Below, one piece after another: positions 36,577 to 45,979 of a DNA stretch of 64,000 bases. The notes beneath the pieces are model-generated. The model saw only the letters and a program-made list of their open reading frames with translations, searched no databases and had not been told where the DNA came from. The first letter of the stretch is position 1. Each line of letters starts with the position of its first letter. The stretch is from Xenorhabdus miraniensis (GTDB taxonomy: Bacteria > Pseudomonadota > Gammaproteobacteria > Enterobacterales > Enterobacteriaceae), in contig NZ_NITZ01000018.1 in the NCBI RefSeq assembly GCF_002632615.1, forward strand, positions 62,001 through 126,000, written 5' to 3'. Both the position numbers and the translations under genes were made by a program.

Positions 36577-39201
36577 ATGTCAGAAATCAGTCGTTCTGTT
36601 CTCTTTGGTAAACTTAATCGTTTGTTATTCACTTCGCTGGAAAATGCCACAACATTTTGCAAGCTACGCAGTAATCCTTATGTCGAACTGGTGCATTGGC
36701 TGCATCAACTCATGCAACTGCAAAACAGTGACCTGCAACTCATTATCCGTTACTTTGCACTGGATGAACCCAGCCTGACAAAGGATATTATTGCAGCATT
36801 GGATCGCTTACCACGCGGTGCCAGCACGATTTCTGATCTCTCCGAACACATTGACAGCGCTGTAGAACGCGCTTGGGTATACGGTTCACTGAAATTTGGT
36901 GTTGACAAGATCCGCAGTGCGCATTGGCTAATTGGTATATTAAAAACGTTCAATCTGCGCAATACGTTGAAAGCCATTTCCCCGCAGTTCGATCGTATTA
37001 ATACAGATACTTTGGTGGATAATTTCAACGCTATCTGCGGTAGCAGTAATGAAGCACAAGAGAGTACCGAATTATCCCCCAATAATACGCAAACAACGGT
37101 ACAACCATCGGCTGACAGTGCGTTGCAAAAATACGGGCAGGAACTGACTGCCCGCGCCCGTAATGGTGATATTGACCCTGTATCGGGGCGCGATGAAGAG
37201 ATCCGTCAAATTATCGATATCTTGATGCGGCGACGTCAAAATAATCCCCTACTGACAGGAGAAGCCGGTGTGGGTAAGACTGCTGTCATTGAGGGATTGG
37301 CACTGCGGATTACAACAAATGAAGTCCCCCCTCCTCTACAAAACGTGCAGCTTTGGCTATTGGATATTGGTATGTTGCAGGCCGGTGCAGGGGTCAGAGG
37401 TGAGTTCGAGTCCCGCTTACGCAAAGTGATTGAAGAAGTACAATCTAGCCCAATTCCCATTATTCTGTTTATTGATGAAATTCATACTCTGATCGGTGCC
37501 GGTGGACAACAAGGAACCGGTGATGCCGCCAATTTGTTAAAACCCGCATTGGCACGGGGTCAATTACGGACTCTTGGCGCAACGACATGGTCAGAATATA
37601 AAAAATATATCGAAAAAGATCCGGCCCTTACGCGCCGTTTTCAAGTTGTCCAGGTTCATGAGCCGGATGAAGCCAAAGCATTGCTGATGCTACGCAGCCT
37701 GGTAAATACACTGGAGAAACATCATCATGTCCTTTTATTGGATGAAGCTGTTGAGGCAGCGGTACGTCTCTCTCACCGCTATATTCCTGCTCGCCAATTA
37801 CCTGATAAAGCGATAGCTTTGTTGGATACCGCTTGTGCCAGAGTTGCAATCAGCCAGCATGCTGAACCCCCTCAGTTAGAAAACTGCCGCCATCAAATTG
37901 ATGCCTTGAAAATTGAACTGGAAATCGCTGAACGGGAATCAAAAGTCGGCGTTGGGGATCAGCAACGGTCAGAAACTATCCGCGAGAAACTCTCTGTACT
38001 GGAAGAAAAACGGAGCCAACTGGAAAATCGCTGGCAACAAGAACTCGCCCTGATTGATGAAATTATTCACCTACAAACTCAGCTTCATGAACAGCAACAC
38101 CATGATGATATCGATACCCTCCATACTGAGCTGGCAGAACTACAGCAGCAATTGAAAATTTTGCAAGGAGATATCCCGCTTATCTTCCCTACAGTAAACA
38201 GTAATGTTGTTTCTGCCGTTGTATCGGATTGGACGGGCATCCCGCTCAGCCGTATGGTAAAAGACGAAATCGAGGCTGTATTACATTTAGCTGATACACT
38301 CAACCAACGTGTCATCGGTCAGTATCACGCCTTAGAATTAATCGCAAAACGGGTGCGTACTTCACGAGCCAGATTAGATGATCCCAATAAACCGGTTGGT
38401 GTATTCATGTTATGCGGCCCATCCGGTGTCGGCAAAACTGAAACCGCGTTGGCACTGGCAGAAACGTTATATGGTGGCGAGCAGAATCTAATCACCATCA
38501 ATATGAGTGAATTTCAGGAAGCACACACCGTATCCACATTGAAAGGTGCTCCTCCCGGTTACGTAGGTTACGGTGAAGGTGGCGTGTTAACCGAAGCAGT
38601 TCGCCGCCGCCCCTACAGCGTGGTATTGTTAGATGAGATTGAAAAAGCCCACCCCGATGTTCACGAAATTTTCTTTCAGGTCTTTGATAAAGGTTGGATG
38701 GAAGATGGCGAAGGTCGCCACATTGATTTTCGCAATACCATCATTATCCTGACATCCAATGTTGGCGCTGATTTAGTTAGCTCGCTGTGTTTACAATCAG
38801 CCACCATTCCAGACCCAGAAAAACTCAGCACAGCATTGCGAAAATCGCTACTACAAGTATTTCCTGCCGCTTTGCTGGGGCGCTTAATGGTCATACCTTA
38901 CTACCCATTGAGTGATGAAGTGATGTCAAATATCGTTCATTTGCAATTGAATCGTATTAAAAAACGCTTACTGGAGACCCACGGCATTATAGCCACATTC
39001 GATAATGCTCTGGTTAAACATATCGTCGAACGATGTACAGAAATCGAATCAGGGGGCCGCATGGTGGATGCCATTCTGACCAACACCTTGCTACCACAAA
39101 TCAGTCAGCATATTCTTTCTGCCACGGTTAATGATCAACAATATCATCAGCTACAAGTATCTCTCAAACAAGGTGAGTTTCAATGTCAATTCACGAATTA
39201 G
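36577..39201 (+). CDS. clpV: T6SS AAA+ ATPase ClpV (TssH)
   Basis: This 874-residue protein is read from ATG 36577 (SEISRSVLFGKLN is the usual ClpV start); an in-frame TTG at 36523 gives a non-conserved extension. The N domain binds the TssC helix. AAA module 1 has Walker A GEAGVGKTA (about 227) and Walker B ILFIDEIHTL. A Glu-rich middle coiled coil (about 430-530) separates it from module 2, with Walker A GPSGVGKTET (about 613) and VVLLDEIEKAHPDV. ClpV disassembles the contracted sheath for reuse. The kinase gene begins 25 nt later. Confidence 0.95.
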   Translation: MSEISRSVLFGKLNRLLFTSLENATTFCKLRSNPYVELVHWLHQLMQLQNSDLQLIIRYFALDEPSLTKDIIAALDRLPRGASTISDLSEHIDSAVERAWVYGSLKFGVDKIRSAHWLIGILKTFNLRNTLKAISPQFDRINTDTLVDNFNAICGSSNEAQESTELSPNNTQTTVQPSADSALQKYGQELTARARNGDIDPVSGRDEEIRQIIDILMRRRQNNPLLTGEAGVGKTAVIEGLALRITTNEVPPPLQNVQLWLLDIGMLQAGAGVRGEFESRLRKVIEEVQSSPIPIILFIDEIHTLIGAGGQQGTGDAANLLKPALARGQLRTLGATTWSEYKKYIEKDPALTRRFQVVQVHEPDEAKALLMLRSLVNTLEKHHHVLLLDEAVEAAVRLSHRYIPARQLPDKAIALLDTACARVAISQHAEPPQLENCRHQIDALKIELEIAERESKVGVGDQQRSETIREKLSVLEEKRSQLENRWQQELALIDEIIHLQTQLHEQQHHDDIDTLHTELAELQQQLKILQGDIPLIFPTVNSNVVSAVVSDWTGIPLSRMVKDEIEAVLHLADTLNQRVIGQYHALELIAKRVRTSRARLDDPNKPVGVFMLCGPSGVGKTETALALAETLYGGEQNLITINMSEFQEAHTVSTLKGAPPGYVGYGEGGVLTEAVRRRPYSVVLLDEIEKAHPDVHEIFFQVFDKGWMEDGEGRHIDFRNTIIILTSNVGADLVSSLCLQSATIPDPEKLSTALRKSLLQVFPAALLGRLMVIPYYPLSDEVMSNIVHLQLNRIKKRLLETHGIIATFDNALVKHIVERCTEIESGGRMVDAILTNTLLPQISQHILSATVNDQQYHQLQVSLKQGEFQCQFTN

Positions 39202-39226
39202 GCTTGTGAGCAGGAGACTATTTATT

Positions 39227-40225
39227 ATGCCGAACTTTTATAATAACTGTTTTTATAATAACTATTTTTATAATAACTACTCCAATAGCAATCATCCCCC
39301 CTTACACGCACTACCTGTTGGATATTGCTTGAATGAATTTGAGATCGAAAAAGTTATTGGCAGTGGCGGGTTCGGGATTGTGTATCGTGCCTGGGATCAC
39401 CGACTGAAACGAAGCATTGCGATCAAAGAATATATGCCTTCTTCTTTGGTAATACGTGAGCAAAATTTAACGTTAAAACTACGCAGAGGAGATTTCAGAA
39501 AAAGATTTCAAATGGGGCTGACTCATTTTATGCGTGAAGCGCATTTGATGAGTTGTTTCAATCACCCATGCTTACCATTTTTTCTTCATTTCTGGCAAAA
39601 AAACTGCACTGCCTACATTGCAACACCTTTTTACAGTGGAAAGACGTTAAAGGCATTGCAAATGACACAACCAGAAATTATCAATCAACGCTGGCTCAGC
39701 AATATTTTGTATCTTTTGCTTGATGCACTTAATACACTTCACCAAGCGGGTTATCTGCACTGTGATATTTCTTTGGATAATATCTTGATTCAAGAAAATG
39801 GAGCACCGGTACTACTCGATTTAGGCTCAATCAGAAAACTGAACGAACGACTGTCTGATGAACTTGAAGTTACCATAAGATCAGGTTTTACGCCTATCGA
39901 ACAATACACTGCCAATGAAGAAGGGCAACAAGGCCCCTGGACAGATATCTATGCGATAGGGGCAGCACTCCATACTTTAATTGTAGGAACTCCCCCGCCA
40001 GTCAGTATCGTGCGTAATCTTGAAGATAATTATCAACCTCTGGCCGAACGGAAACCTGCGGGTTATTCACTCTCATTTCTACATGCTATCGATCGCGCTT
40101 TAGCCATTCAACCTTCTGAACGGCCAATGAACATTTCAAAATTAATCACGCTGATAAAATCATCTGCTGTAGAACCATCCTTACCCCTGACATTATCTGA
40201 TACTGGGACCCTATCGGAATACTGA
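39227..40225 (+). CDS. PpkA-like serine/threonine protein kinase of the T6SS
   Basis: Read from ATG 39227 (CAGGAGA upstream), this is a 332-residue protein; a longer frame back to 39131 would overlap clpV and is rejected. The kinase features are the Gly loop GSGGFG (45-50), Lys67 (AIKEYMP), catalytic loop HCDISLDN (178-185: Cys in place of the Arg of HRD, Asp180 and Asn185 kept) and DLG (198-200) replacing DFG. It should be active but of the non-RD type. No transmembrane helix or periplasmic domain follows, unlike the long PpkA. Residues 4-18 are three FYNN(C/Y) repeats encoded by a 15-bp DNA repeat. It probably phosphorylates the FHA protein TagH. No PppA phosphatase gene is present in the locus. 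Confidence 0.85.
   Translation: MPNFYNNCFYNNYFYNNYSNSNHPPLHALPVGYCLNEFEIEKVIGSGGFGIVYRAWDHRLKRSIAIKEYMPSSLVIREQNLTLKLRRGDFRKRFQMGLTHFMREAHLMSCFNHPCLPFFLHFWQKNCTAYIATPFYSGKTLKALQMTQPEIINQRWLSNILYLLLDALNTLHQAGYLHCDISLDNILIQENGAPVLLDLGSIRKLNERLSDELEVTIRSGFTPIEQYTANEEGQQGPWTDIYAIGAALHTLIVGTPPPVSIVRNLEDNYQPLAERKPAGYSLSFLHAIDRALAIQPSERPMNISKLITLIKSSAVEPSLPLTLSDTGTLSEY
39236..39281 (+). repeat. Three 15-bp tandem repeats at the kinase 5' end
   Basis: The unit TTTTATAATAACT plus two bases (GT, AT, AC) occurs three times in a row within the first 18 codons of the kinase gene. Because the unit is 15 bp, changes in copy number would keep the frame and only alter a Phe-Tyr-Asn-Asn N-terminal tail. Confidence 0.75.
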
Positions 40226-40266
40226 CAATCTGTACCCAATAGGTTTCAATATTCAGATATAAATAA

Positions 40267-41856
40267 TTATTCATCTTCATGTTCAGAGGTATGTTTCTTT
40301 CCACTCAGCCCATACTCACGTAGCTTATTCGCTATTGCAGTATGAGAAACGCCAAGCCGTTTTGCCAATTTACGCGTGCTGGGATAATGGCGATAAAGGC
40401 GCGTCAATACGGAACGTTCGAAACGCTTACTGATTTCATCCAAAGAGCCCACCAGCACATCTTCATTAAATGCCATCTCTGATTCTAATTCAGGTAACTG
40501 AATATCCTGCGGGCATAGTTTATTCGTCTCAAGCTGAGTCAACGCATGATAGATAACATTCCGCAGTTGCCTGACGTTCCCCGGCCAGTGATAACCAGAC
40601 AAAAATGGTTCCAAATCAGAAGAAAACTTAGGCTTGGTTAAACCCTGCTCTTGTGCAAAACGCGTAACAAAGTAATCTGTCAGCGGCATAATATCCGCCC
40701 GACGCTCCCGTAAGGGTGGCAATGTAATCGTTAACACGTTCAGCCGGTAATAGAGATCTTCACGAAACATCCCTTTTTGCACTAACTCAACCAAATTCTT
40801 CTGAGTCGCGCATATAATCCGAACATTAACTTTAACTTCATTATCTTCACCAACACGGCGGAATATGCCATCGTTCAAGAAACGCAGCAATTTATTCTGC
40901 ATTTGTGGCGACATTTCACCGATCTCATCCAACAAAACCGTCCCGCCATTCGCCTGCTCAAAGAAACCTTTTTTGCCTTCCATCGCATTTGGGTAAGCGC
41001 CCGCCGCATAACCAAACAGCTCACTTTCGACAACATCATCTGGCATGGAAGCACAATTTAAGCCAAGAAAAGGCTGTTTTCCTCTGGCACTCCGCAAGTG
41101 ACAAGCTTTAGCAAATTCATCTTTTCCGGTTCCTGTTTCTCCAATAAGCAGCAATGGGGCATCAAGCATTGCCATTTTACGTGCCTGCTCAACGACATGA
41201 ACCATTTTAGGACTGACGGCAATAATTTGCTCGAAAGCACAATCATCATTCACCGTTAATCGTTTGAGCGATGATTCAATATTTCTTTCTGAGTGACGTG
41301 TTTCAGCACGCAGCATAATCACAGCGCCTACACACCTGACGACCTGATTTTCATCTGTTAACTGCATAGGAACAATATCCATCTCATAGTTCTGCCCTTT
41401 GATGGATAAATGTGCCGAATGAGGTTGATGGTGCTCACTTTCGAGCCAACGGAGGAAATTGTAATTGTTAATCAGATGACTAATGTTTTTTTGGCTTATC
41501 TTTTCTTTACTGAGGCCGAACAGTACCAATGAGGCGGGATTAGCTAGCTCAATGTTTCCTTTCATATCAATAGAAAAGATAGGTTCAGGAACCGATTCCA
41601 ACAATGTCCACATCGCTCTATGCTCTTTTTCTGACGGCATAAAGGCGACCGTCCGAACATCAATGACCCCGCTGATGCGGCGAATTTCCGCCATCAATAA
41701 GCGAAAGGTGTTGAAATCAATCTGAGTAAAATTAAGGTAAATACGACGAGCAGGAGAAATCTCAATTCCTTTCAGGTCAATATTTTTTAAAACCAGTAAA
41801 TCAAGTAACTCACGAGTTAACCCAATCCGATCCTGACAAGTGACTTCTAATCGCAT
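40267..41856 (-). CDS. tyrR: Aromatic amino acid regulator TyrR
   Basis: This 529-residue protein has an N-terminal ACT domain (1-75; CQDRIGLTRELLDLLVLKNIDL), a PAS domain (about 80-190), an AAA+ domain (Walker A GETGTGKDE near 237-245; LLDEIGEMSPQMQ) and a C-terminal Fis-like helix-turn-helix (RKLAKRLGVSHTAIANKLREYG). The GAFTGA loop of sigma-54 activators is replaced by GAYPNA, as in E. coli TyrR, which works with sigma-70. It senses Tyr, Phe and Trp and controls aromatic biosynthesis and transport. It lies downstream of ycjF on the same strand and faces the T6SS kinase gene end to end, marking the border between core genes and the T6SS insertion. Confidence 0.95.
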   Translation of the reverse strand: MRLEVTCQDRIGLTRELLDLLVLKNIDLKGIEISPARRIYLNFTQIDFNTFRLLMAEIRRISGVIDVRTVAFMPSEKEHRAMWTLLESVPEPIFSIDMKGNIELANPASLVLFGLSKEKISQKNISHLINNYNFLRWLESEHHQPHSAHLSIKGQNYEMDIVPMQLTDENQVVRCVGAVIMLRAETRHSERNIESSLKRLTVNDDCAFEQIIAVSPKMVHVVEQARKMAMLDAPLLLIGETGTGKDEFAKACHLRSARGKQPFLGLNCASMPDDVVESELFGYAAGAYPNAMEGKKGFFEQANGGTVLLDEIGEMSPQMQNKLLRFLNDGIFRRVGEDNEVKVNVRIICATQKNLVELVQKGMFREDLYYRLNVLTITLPPLRERRADIMPLTDYFVTRFAQEQGLTKPKFSSDLEPFLSGYHWPGNVRQLRNVIYHALTQLETNKLCPQDIQLPELESEMAFNEDVLVGSLDEISKRFERSVLTRLYRHYPSTRKLAKRLGVSHTAIANKLREYGLSGKKHTSEHEDE

Positions 41857-41974
41857 TATTCTGACCTTATTTACACGATGTGCATAACCTTCAGAAATGT
41901 TACCCGTTACTGTGCAATAGATGAAGCCCTTGTCAGTAAAAGTTTACGATAAAATAAGTTGTCAACCTGAAATG

Positions 41975-41999
41975 ACAGTAGCCACTATTTGGCTACTGT
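41975..41999 (-). terminator. Hairpin overlapping the ycjF stop codon
   Basis: ACAGTAGCCA (41975-41984) pairs perfectly with TGGCTACTGT (41990-41999) around a 5-nt loop and includes the ycjF stop. Only weak T-runs flank it, so termination before tyrR would be partial. Confidence 0.45.
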
Positions 42000-43078
42000 A
42001 TTTTGGCGGCTGTATTGTTTTCAGTTTTTTTGGTTTTTGTCGTCGGTAATGTGCTTTTAAGCTGGGTCAGTAATTGGTGGCGAAAATCCCCCAGTTTCGG
42101 CTTGTCGCCATCAATCCATGGCAAAGGACGGCACAGTTCCATTGCTTTGATACCCAGACGGGCAGTCAGCAGCCCCGCGCCAATCCCCTGAGCAGCACGC
42201 GCTGAAAGACGGGCGGCAATGTCTTGAGACAACCAGTCCATGCCCACTTCTCTCACTAATTCTGATGCGCCCGCAAAAGCAATATTCAGCAAAACTAACC
42301 GGAACAGACGAATGCGGCTGAAATAACCTAATTCGATCCCATACAGCGCCGCTATGCGATTAATCAAACGAATATTTCGCCACGCAATAAAGGCCATATC
42401 GACAATAGCCAACGGACTGACAGCAATCATTAAGGCAGATTCCGCCGCCGAACGACTGATCTCTTTCTTCGCTTGCACATCTAAGACAGACTGAACCAAT
42501 TTGCTGTATAACATGACTATTTCACGGTCATTGTGTGTCTCATGTACCGCCGCCTGCCAACGCTGCAATGCCGGGTGCTGTTGCTCAATTCCAGCTTGTT
42601 CTGCCAGTTTTTCGCAAAATTGACGCCCTTTGCCAATACCATGGCTTTGCAACAGCACCTTCGCCGTATCTCGCTCTTCGGTACGCAGGCGTAAGTGATA
42701 GAGGCGCCGCCACTCTCTTATCACTGTGCCGATTCCCGCAAAAATAATCAGCCCACCCGCTGCTGCAACACCCAGTGCAATCCAATCATTCTGCTGCCAT
42801 GATTGATATATCCACTGAATAAACTGTGCAATCACACTGACACCTAATAACACTATTGCGACGGAAAAAATTTTTCGCCACAAACTCCGTTTTGGTTTCA
42901 GTGCCTGATTGACCGCACCTTCAAATTCCCCCTCTTGTTCCTCTGCGTCCAGTTCAGGCATAACCGGATAGAATTCCTTTTCCTGCCCATTGAATTCTTT
43001 TTTTGATTTCAGCGACGGCTCTGACGATGTTGGTGCAAGATCATCAAAATCCATTCTCGGTTTCAAAGGTTCGGTCAT
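41993..43078 (-). CDS. ycjF: YcjF family inner-membrane protein
   Basis: This 361-residue protein has two transmembrane helices near 70-93 and 100-121 after an acidic cytoplasmic N terminus. A DUF697-type C-terminal region follows ([57 protein letters not shown]). It overlaps ycjX by 4 bp. In E. coli ycjX and ycjF are induced with the phage-shock operon; the molecular role of YcjF is not established. Full length. Confidence 0.92.
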   Translation of the reverse strand: MTEPLKPRMDFDDLAPTSSEPSLKSKKEFNGQEKEFYPVMPELDAEEQEGEFEGAVNQALKPKRSLWRKIFSVAIVLLGVSVIAQFIQWIYQSWQQNDWIALGVAAAGGLIIFAGIGTVIREWRRLYHLRLRTEERDTAKVLLQSHGIGKGRQFCEKLAEQAGIEQQHPALQRWQAAVHETHNDREIVMLYSKLVQSVLDVQAKKEISRSAAESALMIAVSPLAIVDMAFIAWRNIRLINRIAALYGIELGYFSRIRLFRLVLLNIAFAGASELVREVGMDWLSQDIAARLSARAAQGIGAGLLTARLGIKAMELCRPLPWIDGDKPKLGDFRHQLLTQLKSTLPTTKTKKTENNTAAKIQ

Positions 43079-44472
43079 GTTAATTTATCTCCCAGTAAAA
43101 ATTCCATTGCGCTGTCCATGCGAATATGGGGTAACGGCGTATCGACATTGACTTGTTTTGGCCTGAATGATTCAAAATTGAACCCCTGTTTTTGCCAAAA
43201 ATCGCTGTTCGGCAAACGCTGTGGCACTTCTCCCGGAAAGAATGTCATTGACTTATCATCTGACAAGCGGTTGCCTTTAATGGCAGGAATTTTTTCACCA
43301 TCATGAATGACAATACCACTTTCTGTTGCCTGAACAGATGCAAGCCCCACACAATCCATACTGATCCCTTCAAACGCCGCGTTTTGCCAGGCATCCTGAA
43401 CCAATTGCTGTAAAAGAGAAACAAGGTTGGCATGTTGATCCGCTGTAATATGATCAGCTTTGCTGGCTGCAAACATCAATTTATCGATACAAGGGGAAAA
43501 TAAACGACGAAACAATGTTCGTTTACCATAATGGAAACTCTGCATAAGCTGTGTCAATGCAAGCCGCATATCGTTAAAGGCTTGTGGGCCACTGTTCAAA
43601 GGCTGTAAACAATCCACCAGAACAATTTGCCGATCAAAACGGAGGAAATGCTCTTTATAGAAACCCTTGACGATATGATCACAATAATAAGCAAAGCGCT
43701 CCCGCAACATTCCAATGTTAGTATGTTTATCCGCCTTGGCTAATTGAGGTTCTCCAATTCTGTCAATATCCGGCCATGGGAAAAATTGCAGCGCGGGCGC
43801 TCCCGCTAAATCCCCCGGTAATATAAACCGCCCTGGCTGAATAAAATGCAGCCCCTGTTGTTTGCATTGATGCAGATAATCGGTATAAGCCTGAGCGATT
43901 CTGGCAAGCAAATTTTCATCAGCAGGAGCCAATGGATCACATTGTTTGCCTAATTCCAACCACGGTTTAGCCGAATTCGCTCTTTCCCCTTTGAGCAATC
44001 CATTCATATGTCGTGACCACGCCAGATAATTTTGTTCCAGCATGGATAAATCAAGTAACCACTCTCCCGGATAGTCAACAATTTCCAGATAAAGGGTGGA
44101 GGTTTCCTTTAGATAACGAAAGAGAGAATCTTCAGAGCGATAACGCAGAGCCAAGCGAATTTCGCTCACTCCACGCGTTGGTATTGGCCAATACGGTGGT
44201 GTATCGTGCAATGCGGCAATGTTTTCATCATAAGCAAAACGAGGAATACCAAAATCTCGCTGTGGTACCCGTTTTACTCCCAGCAAACGCCCATCACGCA
44301 CAGCAGAAAATAGCGGCAATCTGGCTCCGCTATGAACATGCAGTAACTGGTTTACTAAAGAAGTAATAAAGGCAGTTTTTCCGCTGCGACTTAATCCTGT
44401 TACCGCCAGCCGCAAATGGCGGTCCATTCCACGATTAACAAGCGCTGAAAGTTCGTGTTGCAACCGTTTCAT
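43075..44472 (-). CDS. ycjX: YcjX family P-loop GTPase-like protein
   Basis: Read from ATG 44472 (AGGAGA upstream) it is 465 residues, the length of E. coli YcjX. The longer frame to 44574 runs into pspC and is rejected. The P-loop is [10 protein letters not shown] (26-35). Other conserved parts are [10 protein letters not shown] (Walker B/G3-like), [13 protein letters not shown] and the AASKADHI motif (G4-like). Homologues bind and hydrolyse GTP and are stress-induced with Psp proteins. The overlap with ycjF (ATGA) shows coupling. It starts only 23 nt after the pspC stop, so co-expression from the psp promoter is likely. Confidence 0.93.
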   Translation of the reverse strand: MKRLQHELSALVNRGMDRHLRLAVTGLSRSGKTAFITSLVNQLLHVHSGARLPLFSAVRDGRLLGVKRVPQRDFGIPRFAYDENIAALHDTPPYWPIPTRGVSEIRLALRYRSEDSLFRYLKETSTLYLEIVDYPGEWLLDLSMLEQNYLAWSRHMNGLLKGERANSAKPWLELGKQCDPLAPADENLLARIAQAYTDYLHQCKQQGLHFIQPGRFILPGDLAGAPALQFFPWPDIDRIGEPQLAKADKHTNIGMLRERFAYYCDHIVKGFYKEHFLRFDRQIVLVDCLQPLNSGPQAFNDMRLALTQLMQSFHYGKRTLFRRLFSPCIDKLMFAASKADHITADQHANLVSLLQQLVQDAWQNAAFEGISMDCVGLASVQATESGIVIHDGEKIPAIKGNRLSDDKSMTFFPGEVPQRLPNSDFWQKQGFNFESFRPKQVNVDTPLPHIRMDSAMEFLLGDKLT

Positions 44473-44494
44473 GTCTCTCCTAATGGGGGATACC

Positions 44495-44857
44495 CTAAAG
44501 TTGGCGAAAACGACTGCGTACACTGTAAGTGTCTGAAGTAATATAACGTTCCATCTGACGCAAACGAGCTTCACTTGCCCTCAGCTGGTAATCTACTTCA
44601 TCCAACATTTTCTGTGCTGATGGCCCCCTATCTTTTTCCTCCGCCGAATATCCCGCAGGCGCGGGATCCATCACAAAGGTTAAGATGATATAAGCCAATA
44701 CAGTTATGCCAAATAACCCAAAGAACAGCGACAGTACTGTGATGATACGGATAAGCGGAACAGGCACGTTAAAATAATCTGCCAACCCGGCACAAACCCC
44801 TTTTACCATCCCCTGATCTGGCAAGCGATAGAGTTTCCTGCGGTAATTATTTGACAT
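44495..44857 (-). CDS. pspC: Phage shock protein C
   Basis: This 120-residue inner-membrane protein has the PspC domain (KLYRLPDQGMVKGVCAGLADYFNVPVPLIRI), one clear transmembrane helix (about 38-63) and a C-terminal coiled segment. PspC senses envelope stress with PspB and pulls PspA off PspF. Its start codon overlaps the pspB stop by one base. No pspD is present between pspC and ycjX, unlike in E. coli. Confidence 0.95.
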   Translation of the reverse strand: MSNNYRRKLYRLPDQGMVKGVCAGLADYFNVPVPLIRIITVLSLFFGLFGITVLAYIILTFVMDPAPAGYSAEEKDRGPSAQKMLDEVDYQLRASEARLRQMERYITSDTYSVRSRFRQL

Positions 44858-45078
44858 TATGACTGTCTCCAGTTTGGATGCTCGGCATCAAGGATATCTT
44901 CCAGCGTTTTGATCCGTTCCTGCATACGTCGGGCGTTCTCTGTCAATTGCTCTAAACGCTGAACCTCGCTGCTCCCTAACTGACCTCGATTCTGGTTGCT
45001 ATAATGCAGCCACAACCAAATGGGTAAAACAAAAAGCACGAAGATGATCAGTGGGATCCCCAGAAATATATAGCCCAT
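44857..45078 (-). CDS. pspB: Phage shock protein B
   Basis: This 73-residue protein has an N-terminal transmembrane helix (IFLGIPLIIFVLFVLPIWLW), the conserved HYSN and a cytoplasmic coiled coil ending in LDAEHPNWR, as in other PspB proteins. It is the partner of PspC in sensing. It lies 48 nt downstream of pspA and overlaps pspC by one base. Confidence 0.95.
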   Translation of the reverse strand: MGYIFLGIPLIIFVLFVLPIWLWLHYSNQNRGQLGSSEVQRLEQLTENARRMQERIKTLEDILDAEHPNWRQS

Positions 45079-45126
45079 TATCTTTCCTTAGTTGTGCATA
45101 ACATAAGTTGTGCATGACATATGTCA

Positions 45127-45798
45127 TCATTGTGGATCTTTGAGATTCATTTTAGCCTTCAGGGCCGCAAGTTGCGCACTGATTTCATCATCTGCTTTCA
45201 ATTCTGCAAATTGCTGTTCGAGTGATTTTTGTTTACCCAATCCAACAGATTCCGCTTCGGCTTCCATGTGATCTATCCGGCGCTCAAACTGCTCGAATCG
45301 CGCCATTGCCTCATCTATTTTACCACTATCGAGCTGACGACGTACTTCACGGGAAGATGCCGCAGCCTGATGACGCAAAGTTAATGATTGTTGTCTTGCA
45401 CGCGCTTCTGTCAATTTATTTTCCAGCTCCGTCACTTCACCTTTAATGCGTTCAAGAGTTTCATCCAAAATCGACAATTCGTTTGTTAATACTTCAACCA
45501 GGCTGTTAACTTTCTGTTTTTCAATCAACGCCGCACGAGCCAGATCTTCTTTACCTTTACTCAACGCCAGTTCAGCTTTTTCCTGCCAACCCTCAATTTG
45601 GCTTTCGCCATTGCTAATACGGCGCAAAAGCTGTTTTTTCTCTGCCAGTGTACGCGCTAAGGTTGAACGAATTTCCACCAGCGTGTCTTCCATTTCCTGA
45701 ATCATCAAGCGGATCATTTTTTGTGGATCTTCTGCTTTATCCAGCAGAGAAGAAATGTTGGCATTAACGATATCAGCAAAGCGAGAAAAAATACCCAT
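45127..45798 (-). CDS. pspA: Phage shock protein A
   Basis: The start [15 protein letters not shown] at 45798 is the conserved PspA N terminus; an in-frame ATG six bases upstream is less likely. The product is 223 residues, an IM30/ESCRT-III-like coiled-coil protein that binds damaged membrane through its N-terminal amphipathic helix. It also inhibits the PspF ATPase. Conserved motifs are [20 protein letters not shown] and [11 protein letters not shown]. It is first in the minus-strand psp operon behind a sigma-54-type promoter. Confidence 0.96.
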   Translation of the reverse strand: MGIFSRFADIVNANISSLLDKAEDPQKMIRLMIQEMEDTLVEIRSTLARTLAEKKQLLRRISNGESQIEGWQEKAELALSKGKEDLARAALIEKQKVNSLVEVLTNELSILDETLERIKGEVTELENKLTEARARQQSLTLRHQAAASSREVRRQLDSGKIDEAMARFEQFERRIDHMEAEAESVGLGKQKSLEQQFAELKADDEISAQLAALKAKMNLKDPQ

Positions 45799-45854
45799 AG
45801 TCATAAACCTCTTTCATTAGAATGTATGTGATGCCTGTGTACTGTTAAAGCGGA

Positions 45855-45871
45855 TACAAGATACATGCCAA
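45855..45871 (-). promoter_or_regulatory. Sigma-54 promoter of the psp operon
   Basis: On the minus strand TTGGCATGTATCTTGTA matches the sigma-54 consensus (TGGCAC-N5-TTGC). The GG of the -24 element is separated by 10 bases from the -12 GT (GC in the consensus). It lies 57 nt before the pspA ATG. The AT-rich stretch between it and pspF (45872-45979) is where PspF and IHF sites are expected from the E. coli layout. Confidence 0.75.
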
Positions 45872-45979
45872 CTTTTATATCTTTATTATCTTATTGAAAT
45901 AAATAAAATAATTTTTCTTTGACTTTTTATTGCCATAATTTAATGTGGTTAAATTAACTAACTAGTGGCGAAAAATACC

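Noticed and set aside
39131..39226. Extended start of the kinase gene
   Set aside because: It overlaps the conserved clpV 3' end in another frame and has no ribosome site; ATG 39227 has one.
41930..41955. TyrR box upstream of tyrR
   Set aside because: GTAAAAGTTTAC is palindromic but has a 2-nt centre rather than the 6-nt spacing of the TyrR consensus.
44473..44574. Extended YcjX N terminus
   Set aside because: It overlaps pspC and is not conserved; ATG 44472 gives the E. coli length.
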